Numbered from the stretch's first letter, positions 53,662 through 63,518 are shown. The stretch: 64,000 bases of DNA from Candidatus Helarchaeota archaeon (GCA_013375455.1 JABXJT010000004.1:1-64000); one strand, 5' to 3'. Translations and numbers: made by a program. Notes: generated by a model not told the origin, from the sequence alone.

Positions 53662-55449
53662 TTATATCTCACCTTTATAAAAAACTGAATTGGCTTTAAT
53701 GTATGATAAATAAAATTCAATTTCTGCTTTTTTTCTTTTTTTATCCCAATCAAGCATTTCACCCATAACTTCCGTAGTTGATTCTGCAATTTTACGTTGT
53801 TTGGAAGGATCGACTAACCAACAAATTTCTGTACGCCTGCACAACACATCATTCAAATGTCGTGGGATTTCATGTTGAATGATATAGATAATTTCTGCTT
53901 TAACCCAAGGGAAGTATTTAGGGGGATAATCAGGATCTTCTAGCAAGCATGTTCCTAAATTTGGGTCTTGCAAGATTTTCTCAATAATTTGAAGAGCACC
54001 CTTTCCAAACTCAATGTAAAGATGATCTAATATGAAGGGATCTATTATGCCTTTCGCAGCCTTAAATTGCTCACTTGCCTCAAATTCATCGTGTTTGAGA
54101 GCTATCTTATAAGGAATTTTAGCAATATTTTTTGATTTGTTTATTGTTATGGTGTTATTTCTAGTAATATCGACCTTTTTACTTTTTAATATATATTTAC
54201 GCATTAAATCTGCTGCCATCAGCCTAAAAGTGGTGAACTTTCCACCCACAAGAGTAAAGAGACCATCTTCTCTCTCCAAACAGATATGTTTCCTACTAAT
54301 CTCACTTTCCGATTTACCAGGTTCTACGACAAGTGGGCGGAGGCCAGCATAAGTTCCCAATATATATGAATTATCAATTTTAGCATTTGGAAATAATAAT
54401 TCGACCGTATGTCTCAAATAATCGATATCTTCTTGTGTGGCAACTGGTTTATCGAGACTTTCATCGTAAAAAGTATCTGTTGTTCCAACCAAGATCCAGT
54501 GCTCTCTTGGTAATATAAAGAAAAATCTGTGATCATCAATATTACTAATACCAAATGCATGATTTATTTTAAAATCATCGATCTTAATTGTGAAATGAAT
54601 ACCCTTGGTAGGTCTAGTTATCTTTTCCTTGCCGCTCGTTCCAAGAACATGATCTACCCAAATACCAGTACAATTTACTACAACATTTCCTTTGATTATG
54701 AAAGGATCATGTTTGGATTTGGGTGTGAATTTATCATTCTCGACAACCTTAAGGCCCTTAACAAGCCCATCGTTATTGTGTACGAAATCAATTACCTTGA
54801 GATAGTTCAAAGCCGTGCATTTGCCTGAAGCAACACATTCTTTTATTGTTTCAATTACGATTCTCGCATCGTCCATATTAGTATCGTAAAATAATCCTGC
54901 ACCAATTAATTGATCCGTGTTGAATTCTGGCTCCATCTCTGCAATCTTTCTGGGATCATCTATAATTTCCCCTGGTCTATAGTTCTGATTATTACATAAT
55001 CCATCATACATATCCAAACCAATCTTTAATGTATTCAAATCATTACTGCTCGGAGGTAAAGCTTTTCCAGTTCTATGGTCTTTTTTTTCACCAAAAACAG
55101 GTGTTATAAACTGTAAGGGGCGCACAATATGTGGTAACGCTTCATCCCTTTCCCAATTACGTTCTTTTGTTGCCTCCTCAACCAACTTAAGTTCATAAGT
55201 TTTTAAATAGCGTATTCCTCCATGTAATAATTTTGAAGATCGGGATGAGGTTCCTTCAGCAAAATCGTCTTTCTCTATTAATGCAACATTCAGGCCACGA
55301 TAGATAGCATCTCTGGCGACGCCTGCACCAGTTATTCCACCACCAATTATTACAACATCAAAATCAGTTATTTTCAATTTATTAATAATTTCAGTTCTTC
55401 TTCCATCTGAAAAATCCAGATTTACTACATCATCGGCTGAAAACGACAA
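53662..55449 (-). CDS. glpA: Glycerol-3-phosphate dehydrogenase (FAD)
   Basis: 595 residues, GlpA/GlpD family. FAD motif VVIIGGGITGAGVARDAIYRG at about 33-53 and AEGTSSRSSKLLHGGIRYL are both conserved; WILVGTTDTFY and the central KGIHFTIK are also visible. Oxidises sn-glycerol-3-phosphate to DHAP and passes electrons to a quinone or ETF. Start is TTG behind GAGGTG. It precedes glpK by about 20 bases in one transcript. No glpB or glpC gene (Fe-S subunits of the anaerobic complex) adjoins it. Confidence 0.94.
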   Translation of the reverse strand: MSFSADDVVNLDFSDGRRTEIINKLKITDFDVVIIGGGITGAGVARDAIYRGLNVALIEKDDFAEGTSSRSSKLLHGGIRYLKTYELKLVEEATKERNWERDEALPHIVRPLQFITPVFGEKKDHRTGKALPPSSNDLNTLKIGLDMYDGLCNNQNYRPGEIIDDPRKIAEMEPEFNTDQLIGAGLFYDTNMDDARIVIETIKECVASGKCTALNYLKVIDFVHNNDGLVKGLKVVENDKFTPKSKHDPFIIKGNVVVNCTGIWVDHVLGTSGKEKITRPTKGIHFTIKIDDFKINHAFGISNIDDHRFFFILPREHWILVGTTDTFYDESLDKPVATQEDIDYLRHTVELLFPNAKIDNSYILGTYAGLRPLVVEPGKSESEISRKHICLEREDGLFTLVGGKFTTFRLMAADLMRKYILKSKKVDITRNNTITINKSKNIAKIPYKIALKHDEFEASEQFKAAKGIIDPFILDHLYIEFGKGALQIIEKILQDPNLGTCLLEDPDYPPKYFPWVKAEIIYIIQHEIPRHLNDVLCRRTEICWLVDPSKQRKIAESTTEVMGEMLDWDKKRKKAEIEFYLSYIKANSVFYKGEI

Positions 55450-55541
55450 TCCTCATTCACCTCGTGACGAATAAAGGGATGGGTTAATAAAATTTTTTAT
55501 TTAATCCTTTTTGAAATAAAATCAATCTTTTATTGGGATTT

Positions 55542-56447
55542 TTAGAGATCTAATAATATATTTTCGGGTTCTTTTAAAGGATAGAGTTTTCTTTGTTCTT
55601 TTAAGCGCCCTCCATAAAAACCACATAGGAGTGAAAGCGAAATTAACAATGGACTGAAGGCGATGTACCAAAGAATTGCATTAATTTGAAACAATTGGTA
55701 GGTAAAAATGCTGCCAATGAGGAGAAGGATCCCGATACTTGCACTAAGAAGGAATGCTGTCCAAATGCCACGTTTTTTACTTCCTGCGATATAGGCAGAT
55801 AAGAATGTAGGTAATAAGAATATAATGCAATTAAACAACATAAGAGCTCCAATAATAGTTAAGGTAACACGTTGTAAGGATTGTAATTCAGCTGGTGTAA
55901 GATTTGCATCCGAGAAAATGATATCCTGTAATCCGAATGTAGAGAGATCTAGTTTATCAATTTGAATGATGGCAGGAACAAAAGCTAGAACCATAATTCC
56001 CATTAAAATTAGCCCAACTAAAACGCCTAAAAACATTTTGACATTTGTGCGTGAGGATACTTTCCCCTCAAGGATTAAATCCACGGCATATCTAAATTCT
56101 TGAAATTTAGTGATATCAGATGAATATTTAGTTTCTAGGTCTCGTTGAAAAATAGCTGAGAATTCTGTTAGGATTTGGAATAGAAGCTTGCGAATAAGTT
56201 TCGAGTTATCCCTTGGATCTACAATGACAATTCCTATAATTGGCGGATTTTGTAATGGATAAATAAAAAGTTGTTCACCAGTCTGTAATTTAAGGCTCTG
56301 CATTCCAGATCCCAAAGCTTCCGTTGCAAAGGCACCTAACGCATTAATAAATCCAGTTATTAATTGGGAATCTATTTTGCTTTTAGTAAAATGTTGCTCG
56401 AATATGCAAACTCCACTTTCAGTCGTGATAAAAAGAGAATGAAACAT
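55542..56447 (-). CDS. Longin-like domain with transmembrane anchor
   Basis: 301 residues. Residues 1-125 (FHSLFITTESGVCIFEQHF, then QLITGFINALGAFATEAL and PPIIGIVIVDPRDNSKL) follow the same pattern as the longin-like protein at 47.5 kb. Four hydrophobic helices follow (about 140-165, 205-230, 235-260, 265-285). It would be a membrane-anchored GTPase-binding protein or signal sensor (inference). The C-terminus is basic and cytoplasmic-looking. No strong ribosome binding site; TATA-like sequence lies just upstream. Transcribed alone. Confidence 0.76.
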   Translation of the reverse strand: MFHSLFITTESGVCIFEQHFTKSKIDSQLITGFINALGAFATEALGSGMQSLKLQTGEQLFIYPLQNPPIIGIVIVDPRDNSKLIRKLLFQILTEFSAIFQRDLETKYSSDITKFQEFRYAVDLILEGKVSSRTNVKMFLGVLVGLILMGIMVLAFVPAIIQIDKLDLSTFGLQDIIFSDANLTPAELQSLQRVTLTIIGALMLFNCIIFLLPTFLSAYIAGSKKRGIWTAFLLSASIGILLLIGSIFTYQLFQINAILWYIAFSPLLISLSLLCGFYGGRLKEQRKLYPLKEPENILLDL

Positions 56448-56781
56448 AATTCTTTATAAGAATTATGACTTTTAATCCTTCTGAAAGGTGCCGATTTTCC
56501 ATCAAAGATGAAGAATGGAGATTGAAATTAGAGTATTTAGGCTATTTAGGTGATTCAGAATCTGATGTATAAATGACATACATCATTAAGCCTAAATATG
56601 CCAAAATAACTATGAAACTTATTATAAGACCTTCGAAAAGCAAATTCATCACACCATAATATATTTCACATCTATAAAATATTTTAAGTTTAAATAATGG
56701 TTCTAAACTCCGAAGTAAATGGAGTAAGGTTGAAAATTAACTAAGTCAATTCAATGCCATCTTTTTCACTCAATCAACTTT
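56448..56781. other. Intergenic region with a possible small membrane ORF
   Basis: About 330 bases. It contains a small minus-strand ORF (separate entry) and AT-rich sequence. A wHTH gene begins at the right edge and must have its promoter here. No other structure seen. Confidence 0.4.
56542..56649 (-). CDS. Possible single-helix membrane peptide (35 residues)
   Basis: MNLLFEGLIISFIVILAYLG is followed by more hydrophobic residues and a short acidic tail (SDSESPK). One clear transmembrane helix. The only ribosome binding site hint is GGTG immediately ahead, too close to be ideal. Chance is possible, but the composition is that of a real membrane peptide. Confidence 0.4.
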   Translation of the reverse strand: MNLLFEGLIISFIVILAYLGLMMYVIYTSDSESPK

Positions 56782-57264
56782 TTGAATAAGAAAAAGAATG
56801 ATTTTAACATGAGTTTCACTAATCCAATTGATAAAGTGCTCCAGTTAATTCGAAACTTGGGATTGTTTACCGAGGTCAAGGGTGCCAACGAAATTCATTC
56901 CGAGGTTCGGGGGCTTTTAAGAGATATTTATGACTTGTTTTTGGGCTTGGAATCCTTCAATCGCAAAAAAAGATTAGCCCTATTAAAGCTGGCACACTTA
57001 TTTCCCAAGACGCTGACTACCGCTGACCTCAGAAGAGTAATGGAATATTCAGACAATACCTCGCTCAGTTACGTGCGTAATGAGATTAAAGAATTAGAAG
57101 AAGCGAATTTAATCATCATCAACAAATATAAGGATAAAAAATTGCCTTTCCAAATTCAAATTAACCATACTCACAAGCTCATGCGGCTTTTGATTGCATT
57201 AACCAGCTTTGGAATCGAATACAAAGAGATGGTAGAAGAACAGGTGGAAGATAAGAATGAATGA
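56782..57264 (+). CDS. Winged-helix regulator
   Basis: 160 residues from TTG (ATG 56809 is an alternative). Residues 60-140 read as a winged helix: LALLKLAHLFPKTLTTADLRR, then YVRNEIKELEEANLIIINKY. The acidic C-terminus (EEQVEDKNE) runs into the next gene by eight bases. It resembles MarR/ArsR-type archaeal regulators. First gene of a three-gene membrane operon that it probably regulates. No signal or sensor domain is seen. Confidence 0.78.
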   Translation: MNKKKNDFNMSFTNPIDKVLQLIRNLGLFTEVKGANEIHSEVRGLLRDIYDLFLGLESFNRKKRLALLKLAHLFPKTLTTADLRRVMEYSDNTSLSYVRNEIKELEEANLIIINKYKDKKLPFQIQINHTHKLMRLLIALTSFGIEYKEMVEEQVEDKNE

Positions 57265-57955
57265 TCCAGCAGAATATGATGATGAAGAGCTTAGTTTGTT
57301 CTTAAAAGGATTGCGACGATATATCACGGCTAGAGCATTATTGATCTACATATTTATTGGTGGAGCTACCGTGGCGTTCGGATTGATATATTATTATAGT
57401 TTGTATTTATTGTTACCTTCAATACACAGAGATTATTTTTTTATTCTAATAATGATTGGATTTATTGTGGGTTTAAACGTGGTATTCCAGCGTAGTCTTT
57501 TCATTCATCATTTACCTCCATATACATTGGATATCATAAAAAAAGCAGGGTTTAAAATCCATCCATTTAAGCATCTTCTATTCTTCAACCGTGCAAAGGT
57601 CTATCCTACACGAAATACTTACATTAGAATAGGATTGATTGTGGGATATTTGCCCTTCTTCGAACTTCGCTTTAAAAGTTATAAAATCAGCCTTCAAAGT
57701 GGAAAATTAGCAGAGAAAAGTGATTTATTAGGAACACATATTGTAAGAAAAATCGCAGAAAAAAATCTGATAGGATGGGATGAAAAGAGTGATAGTAAGC
57801 GAGTCGGCCTCACTCGTAAAAAGATGGGGGGACTTCGCTTTAAGACTATATGTTTGCCTGAAGAAATGACGGGGAGATTATTGCAAATGGGAAAAGCTAT
57901 TAGAGAGTGGGAAAAATCACTTGAAAAAATAGCTGAATATGCAGTTTCTAATTGA
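57257..57955 (+). CDS. Membrane-anchored protein, unknown
   Basis: 232 residues. Two hydrophobic helices near the start (about 25-55 and 60-80; IYIFIGGATVAFGLIYYYS and YFFILIMIGFIVGLN), then a soluble basic domain of about 145 residues ending with helices. I do not recognise it. ATG overlaps the upstream wHTH gene by eight bases; the next gene starts 14 bases after its stop. The tight arrangement suggests one functional unit. Confidence 0.72.
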   Translation: MNDPAEYDDEELSLFLKGLRRYITARALLIYIFIGGATVAFGLIYYYSLYLLLPSIHRDYFFILIMIGFIVGLNVVFQRSLFIHHLPPYTLDIIKKAGFKIHPFKHLLFFNRAKVYPTRNTYIRIGLIVGYLPFFELRFKSYKISLQSGKLAEKSDLLGTHIVRKIAEKNLIGWDEKSDSKRVGLTRKKMGGLRFKTICLPEEMTGRLLQMGKAIREWEKSLEKIAEYAVSN

Positions 57956-57969
57956 GGTATTGTAGTTTA

Positions 57970-59097
57970 ATGTCTTCTTTAATAAATCGCTTCTTAAAGG
58001 GAATTAAGGCATATTTTGGAGCCGAATTCCGTTATTATACCATTACTTTTTTTTTCTTCTTGGTCTTAATCGCAATTCTTGCCCCATTATTCATTCTACT
58101 AGACATTAAAAGCTTAAATAACATTGAAATAGTATATGTGATTGGCACCTCTTCCGCATTATTTTACGCTATTTATATATTTTTGACATTGAGCTCTAGA
58201 ATGCGAGATCTCTTTTTTAGGACCAAATGGAAATATCTTCTGGGAATTGTAATTCCTATCGGGGGAACTCTTGGATTAAGCTTGTTTGTAATCAAATTAA
58301 TTGAAGTATTGCCACCTCAATTATCTTATGCTATCGTAACTATAACATTGTTAGTCGCCTTCTTAATTTGGCTAGTTATTCAATTATTTGCCTTTGGACT
58401 TTTCATAAAAGACATAAATATTTATTTCCTCGAAAAAATTGAGAGAAATTCCGAGAAAGAAAAAAAGCGCCTCATTTTATTTGCGATAATATTTCAGGTG
58501 GTCTTAGTAATTTATTTATTTCTTGTAAGAACTGGATTTAAGGATGTTAAAAAACTCATTAGTGATAATCTTTTTCCTTTTCCATTTAATTTATGGCTAA
58601 TTCCATTAATAATTACGGTGTTTTCAGGAATTCTCTTGATTATCTCAATGATCAGGAAGAAATACTATTCGGCTTTTTTTTCGACTGGTTATATCCTTTT
58701 ATATAACCTGTATTTGCTTTACCACATTGGTTACCTGATGTTCTTAATTTATGTCCCTCCAGCTTTATTTATTGGAACGATTAACATCCTGAGTCTTTTA
58801 TTTTTTACAATTTCAATTATTTATACATTACAAGCAACATCTGGAATGATTAATACGAAATTAGAACGATGGTGGCAACCTTTGAGCTTTTTCCTATTCA
58901 CGATTGTTCTTTTGTATATAACTTGGAGTATTACCTTTTTATATGATTTAGCCGCTGCTGGAGTTCCTGAAATTTACCTAGAAGAATTTTTCTGGGCTAT
59001 AAATCATTTTATTTCGTATGTTTTCGGGATTATTCTCTTGATCGTAACAGTATTCATATTTATGGGCAAATTGAAAAGAAAAAAAGAGGTAGAATGA
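57970..59097 (+). CDS. Polytopic membrane protein, unknown
   Basis: About 375 residues with ten or so hydrophobic helices covering most of the length, including LVLIAILAPLFILLDI and a run of further segments. The start is taken as ATG 57970 behind TTGAGGTATTG, though the frame is open from TTG 57952. No ATPase or recognised transport motif. It is the last gene of the wHTH-membrane operon; a regulator plus two membrane proteins suggests a membrane-stress or transport function (inference). Confidence 0.74.
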   Translation: MSSLINRFLKGIKAYFGAEFRYYTITFFFFLVLIAILAPLFILLDIKSLNNIEIVYVIGTSSALFYAIYIFLTLSSRMRDLFFRTKWKYLLGIVIPIGGTLGLSLFVIKLIEVLPPQLSYAIVTITLLVAFLIWLVIQLFAFGLFIKDINIYFLEKIERNSEKEKKRLILFAIIFQVVLVIYLFLVRTGFKDVKKLISDNLFPFPFNLWLIPLIITVFSGILLIISMIRKKYYSAFFSTGYILLYNLYLLYHIGYLMFLIYVPPALFIGTINILSLLFFTISIIYTLQATSGMINTKLERWWQPLSFFLFTIVLLYITWSITFLYDLAAAGVPEIYLEEFFWAINHFISYVFGIILLIVTVFIFMGKLKRKKEVE

Positions 59098-59622
59098 TTA
59101 CTCAATCTTAATAGTCCATATTGTTTCGCGTCCTTTTTTACCTTCGCGCTTGACTTTTCCAGAAAGTACCAATTCTAGAAGATAGCGTCTGATTGTTTTT
59201 CGATTGTATCTGAAATATTTCCGCAATTCGGAGATCGTCAGTCTCTGTTGCTCACACAGGACATCTACCATTCTTTCCTTTACTGGTTTTGTTTTCGGTT
59301 TTTTAGTGGAGGTCTTGGGATAAAAGCTTTTGGCAAATTTTAGTAATGCTTGATAGTTCTGTTGTGCTTCTCCACTATCTAGAAATAGCAATAATAGATT
59401 CATATCTTCAGAAAAAGCCACGACTGAAAAATTCTCGAAGAAAATCGCCCGTGGTTTGATGCCGTTGCCACTTTGAAACATTAGATAAAATGGCGTGCAA
59501 AATTGATCCAAATCCAATTCAAATTCCTTTGCAAGTGTTTTTTTCCATTCAACTATCGGTCCCTTTAATGTATCGAATCCAATCATGGCTATCGATTTAA
59601 CTTGGTCCGTCGTTAGGTCCAT
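59098..59622 (-). CDS. Longin-like domain with winged helix
   Basis: About 174 residues from ATG 59622, which follows GGGTGA. Residues 1-100 (VKSIAMIGFDTLKGPIVEWKK; MFQSGNGIKPRAIFFENFSVV; LLLFLDSGEAQQNY) look longin/roadblock-like. The last 70 are a winged helix with LCEQQRLTISELRKYF and YNRKTIRRYLLELVLSGKVK. The gene overlaps the Arf-like GTPase gene by 26 bases, so the two are translationally coupled. This couples a GTPase-interaction fold to a DNA-binding fold in one protein. Confidence 0.8.
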   Translation of the reverse strand: MDLTTDQVKSIAMIGFDTLKGPIVEWKKTLAKEFELDLDQFCTPFYLMFQSGNGIKPRAIFFENFSVVAFSEDMNLLLLFLDSGEAQQNYQALLKFAKSFYPKTSTKKPKTKPVKERMVDVLCEQQRLTISELRKYFRYNRKTIRRYLLELVLSGKVKREGKKGRETIWTIKIE

Positions 59623-60115
59623 CTTTATTTTCACCCATCTCAGTTGCTTTTAATAATTCCTTAATTAAAATATAGTACATTTTCTCTTTTTGGCGGGGAT
59701 TGATTGCTGTAATTCCATAAGTCGGGACGTGTAAGACGTTTTCTACTCTTTTAGCACTAAAATGCCCATCCATATCCTGTTTATTTGCTATTGCTACGAC
59801 TCGTGCGTTTTTTTGAGTTCTGCTTACCCACTCTATAAGTTGTTTTGTTTGAAGCACATTTTGGGGGGTTGAATCTGTTACCACAAAAACGAGATAAGAA
59901 CCATTTAAATATTGGTTCCAAAAGGGTTGAAAAGCAGCTTGACCGCCAATATCCCAAAGTTTTACCTCATGTTCTCCAAATTGAAGGTTTCCGAAATCTA
60001 ATCCTATTGTGGGCTTATAGTCTAATGGTGGAACTTCTCCTGAGAGTAATTTAATCAATGTAGACTTCCCGACTGAAGGCGCTCCTAAAAAGGACACTTT
60101 TACACTGGTACCCAT
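59597..60115 (-). CDS. Arf-family small GTPase
   Basis: About 172 residues from ATG 60115 after GTGAGATGG (the frame opens at 60130). G1 GAPSVGKS (11-18), switch I PTIG, G3 WDIGGQ (Arf/SRbeta type), G4 NKQD. The WDIGGQ and NKQD pair is the Arf/Sar hallmark rather than Rab. It lacks the N-terminal amphipathic/myristoylation extension, so membrane binding is unclear. Its likely regulator, the longin-wHTH protein, is encoded immediately downstream. Cycles GDP/GTP. Confidence 0.9.
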   Translation of the reverse strand: MGTSVKVSFLGAPSVGKSTLIKLLSGEVPPLDYKPTIGLDFGNLQFGEHEVKLWDIGGQAAFQPFWNQYLNGSYLVFVVTDSTPQNVLQTKQLIEWVSRTQKNARVVAIANKQDMDGHFSAKRVENVLHVPTYGITAINPRQKEKMYYILIKELLKATEMGENKDGPNDGPS

Positions 60116-60288
60116 TCTATTCCATCTCACTTAGCATTATTTGTTAAAAAAATAGCAGTAGAAAAAAGAATTAAAAGCACGTAATATTGTGATATTTGCA
60201 TCTGATCTAAGTGACATTAGGCGAATATTTCAAAAGCAAAAATGGATTTCATATTATGATTAGAGTCATGCAATAGTAGGGGTTAAGA

Positions 60289-62118
60289 ATGAAAGAATTG
60301 AATAAAACAGCAATCTCAGTATTAAATCAGCGATATTTGATGAAAGATGATGATGGTCACATCATAGAAACTCCTGATGGGATGTTTAAGAGGGTTGCAA
60401 AAAATATTGCGGCAGTTGATAAATATTATGGGGCGACTGATAAACAAATTCAGGAGATTGAGAATAAGTTTTTGGATATAATGGTAAACCTAGATTTCCT
60501 TCCTAATTCTCCTACTTTAATGAACGCCGGGCGTAAATATCAGCAATTAGCTGCTTGCTTTGTGTTGCCCATTGAAGATTCCATGGAAAGTATTTTTGAT
60601 GGTCTTAAGAATGCGGCGATAATTCAACAAACAGGGGGAGGTACTGGCTTTTCCTTCTCGAATTTACGCCCGAAAGGTGACCCTGTCAAATCATCAAGTG
60701 GTGTGGCGAGTGGCCCCGTCTCCTTTATGAAAATTTTTGATGCTGCGGCTGAACAGATAAAGCAAGGTGGGATGCGCAGGGGCGCTAATATGGGAATTCT
60801 CAGAATTGATCATCCGGATATCATCGATTTTATCACAGTTAAGGACGATCCCAGCATATTAACAAATTTTAACATTAGTGTTGCCATTACAGATGAGTTT
60901 ATGGATGCCGTAAATTCAAATAAAACACTTCATCTAATAAATCCAAGGATTAAACAAATAGTACGTGCAGTAGAGGCCAAAAAAATCTTTGATTTAATTG
61001 TCTTGATGGCTTGGAAAAATGCAGATCCCGGTGTCATTTTCATTGATACCATAAATAGAGCAAATCCTACCCCCTTGGTGGGCAGAATTGAGAGCACGAA
61101 TCCATGTGGCGAGGTCCCACTTCTTCCGTGGGAAGCTTGCAATTTAGGGTCCATCAACGTGGCCAATTTCATAAAGGATGGGAAGATTGATTATGAACGG
61201 CTTTCAAAAACGGTGGATGTTGCTGTACATTTTTTAGATAACGTGATTGATGCAAGCAAATATCCTTTAGAAAAAATAGATGCTATGGTCAAAAAGAACC
61301 GTAAAGTGGGTCTCGGTATCATGGGATTTGCCGATTTGTTGATCCAATTAAAAGAAGTCTATGGATCAGAACGGTCGTTTAAAATTGCCGAGGAGTTAAT
61401 GGAGTTTATTGAAAAAAAGGCTCATAAAAAATCTGAACAACTAGCAGAAGAGCGAGGAGTGTTCCCCAATTATAAAGGTAGCATCTATGATGGCAAATAT
61501 CAACTTCGCAATGCGACTCTCACGAGCATCGCACCAACTGGAACGTTAAGCATCATTGCTGGTTGCTCGAGTAGTATCGAAACAATATTCGCGGTTGTCT
61601 TTCGACGGGAAATATTAGGCGGGCAGGTGTTTTATGAAGCAAATCCCCTCTTTGAAAAATTGGCAAAAGAGGAGGGATTCTATAGCGCAAAATTAATGGA
61701 ACAAATTGCGAAACAAGGAAACATCAGTAATATTTCGGAGATTCCAAAAGAAATTCGAGAAATTTTTGTGACTGCATTAGAAGTGACACCAGAAGCCCAC
61801 GTAAAGGTACAAGCGGTATTTCAAAAGCATGTCGATAATGCAGTGTCTAAAACAGTTAATCTTCCAAGGAGTGCAACGCCGAAAGATATTGAAATCATTT
61901 TTAAACTTGCTTATGATTTAGGATGCAAAGGAATTACGGTTTATAGATATGGGTCAAAAAAGCATCAAGTACTCTCTATAGGAAAGGGAATAAATGTTGC
62001 GGATGAAAAATCTGCAGTTACTGATAGAAAATGTCCTGAATGTGGTGCAACGAGCGTTATTCAGCATGCTCGTTGCAATTTCTGTAAAAATTGTGGTGCA
62101 TCCAATTGTTTATTATAG
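60289..62118 (+). CDS. nrdJ: Adenosylcobalamin-dependent (class II) ribonucleotide reductase
   Basis: 609 residues. Reduces ribonucleotides with a B12-generated thiyl radical. [63 protein letters not shown] and [20 protein letters not shown] are core motifs. The C-terminal CPECGA ... [12 protein letters not shown] zinc/thiol tail is typical. There is no ATP-cone, and the length is short relative to many. GGGGTTAAG before ATG. The radical SAM and corrinoid-related genes in this window fit B12 use. Confidence 0.95.
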   Translation: MKELNKTAISVLNQRYLMKDDDGHIIETPDGMFKRVAKNIAAVDKYYGATDKQIQEIENKFLDIMVNLDFLPNSPTLMNAGRKYQQLAACFVLPIEDSMESIFDGLKNAAIIQQTGGGTGFSFSNLRPKGDPVKSSSGVASGPVSFMKIFDAAAEQIKQGGMRRGANMGILRIDHPDIIDFITVKDDPSILTNFNISVAITDEFMDAVNSNKTLHLINPRIKQIVRAVEAKKIFDLIVLMAWKNADPGVIFIDTINRANPTPLVGRIESTNPCGEVPLLPWEACNLGSINVANFIKDGKIDYERLSKTVDVAVHFLDNVIDASKYPLEKIDAMVKKNRKVGLGIMGFADLLIQLKEVYGSERSFKIAEELMEFIEKKAHKKSEQLAEERGVFPNYKGSIYDGKYQLRNATLTSIAPTGTLSIIAGCSSSIETIFAVVFRREILGGQVFYEANPLFEKLAKEEGFYSAKLMEQIAKQGNISNISEIPKEIREIFVTALEVTPEAHVKVQAVFQKHVDNAVSKTVNLPRSATPKDIEIIFKLAYDLGCKGITVYRYGSKKHQVLSIGKGINVADEKSAVTDRKCPECGATSVIQHARCNFCKNCGASNCLL

Positions 62119-62270
62119 TTAGCAGAAAAAAAATGTTATAAAAACAATTAGAAACCTTTTAAAATATTAGGAAGTTTTAAAGAATAGACAAGGCAACGCA
62201 AAGAATTTATTTAATTTAATTATTTGAGAAAGAAAAGCACAACATTTCACGAATGATGAGGTGATTTAAA

Positions 62271-62486
62271 GTGCCTAGATGCCCAGAATGTGCGGGATTG
62301 ATGAAATTTGATAGAAATATACATCAATACGTTTGTCAAAGATGTGGGCTTACTCTTGAGAGAATTGAATTAGATAAAATGAGAGAAGCGCATCGAGATA
62401 AAATCCGCGAAATAAAGGGAAAGGAATTTGAAGAGAAAAGAAAGCGAAAAGAATATTTGGATTGGTGGCTTTCTAAAGAAAAATAA
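62271..62486 (+). CDS. TFIIB-type zinc-ribbon protein
   Basis: 71 residues from GTG behind GAGGTGAT. An N-terminal ribbon CPECAG ... CQRCGLTL (C4 type) is followed by a charged helix (REAHRDKIREIKGKEFEEKRKRKE). Looks like a truncated TFB/TFS-like ribbon, perhaps an RNA polymerase-associated factor. It sits in its own transcript between nrdJ and the beta-RFAP synthase gene. Confidence 0.84.
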   Translation: MPRCPECAGLMKFDRNIHQYVCQRCGLTLERIELDKMREAHRDKIREIKGKEFEEKRKRKEYLDWWLSKEK

Positions 62487-62522
62487 TTTCTAAAGCTGAG
62501 AATATAAGATTAGGCGAAATTT

Positions 62523-63518
62523 TTATTCTATTTGAATTTGTGCGCCAATATTATTTACATTCGTTATAAAAATATCTGCTTTGCATCGATCGTTTAAAAA
62601 TTCTATTGTTTTTTGTTGCAAATTCTGTGCCTTTGAAGAACCTTTTACAAGGGCGAAATTTACGGGACCGAACGAACTCATACCAGCCCCATAGGCACCG
62701 TTATTCATATAAAAATTAATTAAATCCAATATAATTCCATCTTGTAATCCGATCTCAATCTTCTTAAATCCCATGCCTTGTATTTCATATATTCCTTGAC
62801 CGAAATCTTCTATGCGCTTTTGTTTTATTGCAGGTAGGATTTTCATTAAGATGATGTGACTAATAGTTCTAACATCAGTTAAGGAAATAGGACAGTTCTG
62901 TTGAAAAATGTCAATTTCTTCAATGCCATATGCCCCTGATTTTATGCGAGGGATGGTAACGACAAAATACCAGTCGTCCGGGACTGGTTCCCATGCTAAG
63001 AGTGGGGCAGGGGGAGCTGATGAGGCAGAAGAGGGAAGGTAAGTCTGTTTTTCCTTACCATTACCAAAAGAGTGACCTCCATCGAGGATAAAGCCGCCTC
63101 TTTCAAAAGCAGTAAGACCAATTCTTGAAGTGCCAGCTCGTTTTGTTAATTTAGCAAGTTCATACGGAGATTTTTCGATATCATTCAATAAACATAAGGC
63201 TTTACTTATTGCAAGAGAAAGTTGGGTTTTTGATCCGAGCCCTTTATGAGCAGGAATGTTTAATTGAATTTTAAGAGAAACCTTGTTTTCTATATTTAAG
63301 GATTTCATAATATCTCTTATGATTTCGGTGATTTCTTTATTTGAATATCCTTGAGAATTGGTTACATTTAAATTAAATTCATTAGATAACTCAGCCTCAA
63401 CAATAATTTGTGGATTATTAAGGGCGACTCCTAGCCCACCGTCAATTCTTCCAATACTTCCATTCAAATCAATTAGACTGAAGTGTAACCTACAAGGTGT
63501 AGTAATTTTAACTTTCAT
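62523..63518 (-). CDS. Beta-ribofuranosylaminobenzene 5'-phosphate synthase
   Basis: 331 residues, GHMP-kinase superfamily. The reaction joins p-aminobenzoate (or 4-hydroxybenzoate) and PRPP in tetrahydromethanopterin synthesis. TTPCRLHFSLIDLNGSIGRIDGGLGVAL at the start is the family signature; GLGSKTQLSLAIS is the GHMP glycine loop; GAYGAGMSSFGPVNFAL closes the core. Typical length. AAGGA lies just ahead of ATG. Supports a C1 pathway based on a methanopterin-type cofactor. Confidence 0.92.
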   Translation of the reverse strand: MKVKITTPCRLHFSLIDLNGSIGRIDGGLGVALNNPQIIVEAELSNEFNLNVTNSQGYSNKEITEIIRDIMKSLNIENKVSLKIQLNIPAHKGLGSKTQLSLAISKALCLLNDIEKSPYELAKLTKRAGTSRIGLTAFERGGFILDGGHSFGNGKEKQTYLPSSASSAPPAPLLAWEPVPDDWYFVVTIPRIKSGAYGIEEIDIFQQNCPISLTDVRTISHIILMKILPAIKQKRIEDFGQGIYEIQGMGFKKIEIGLQDGIILDLINFYMNNGAYGAGMSSFGPVNFALVKGSSKAQNLQQKTIEFLNDRCKADIFITNVNNIGAQIQIE

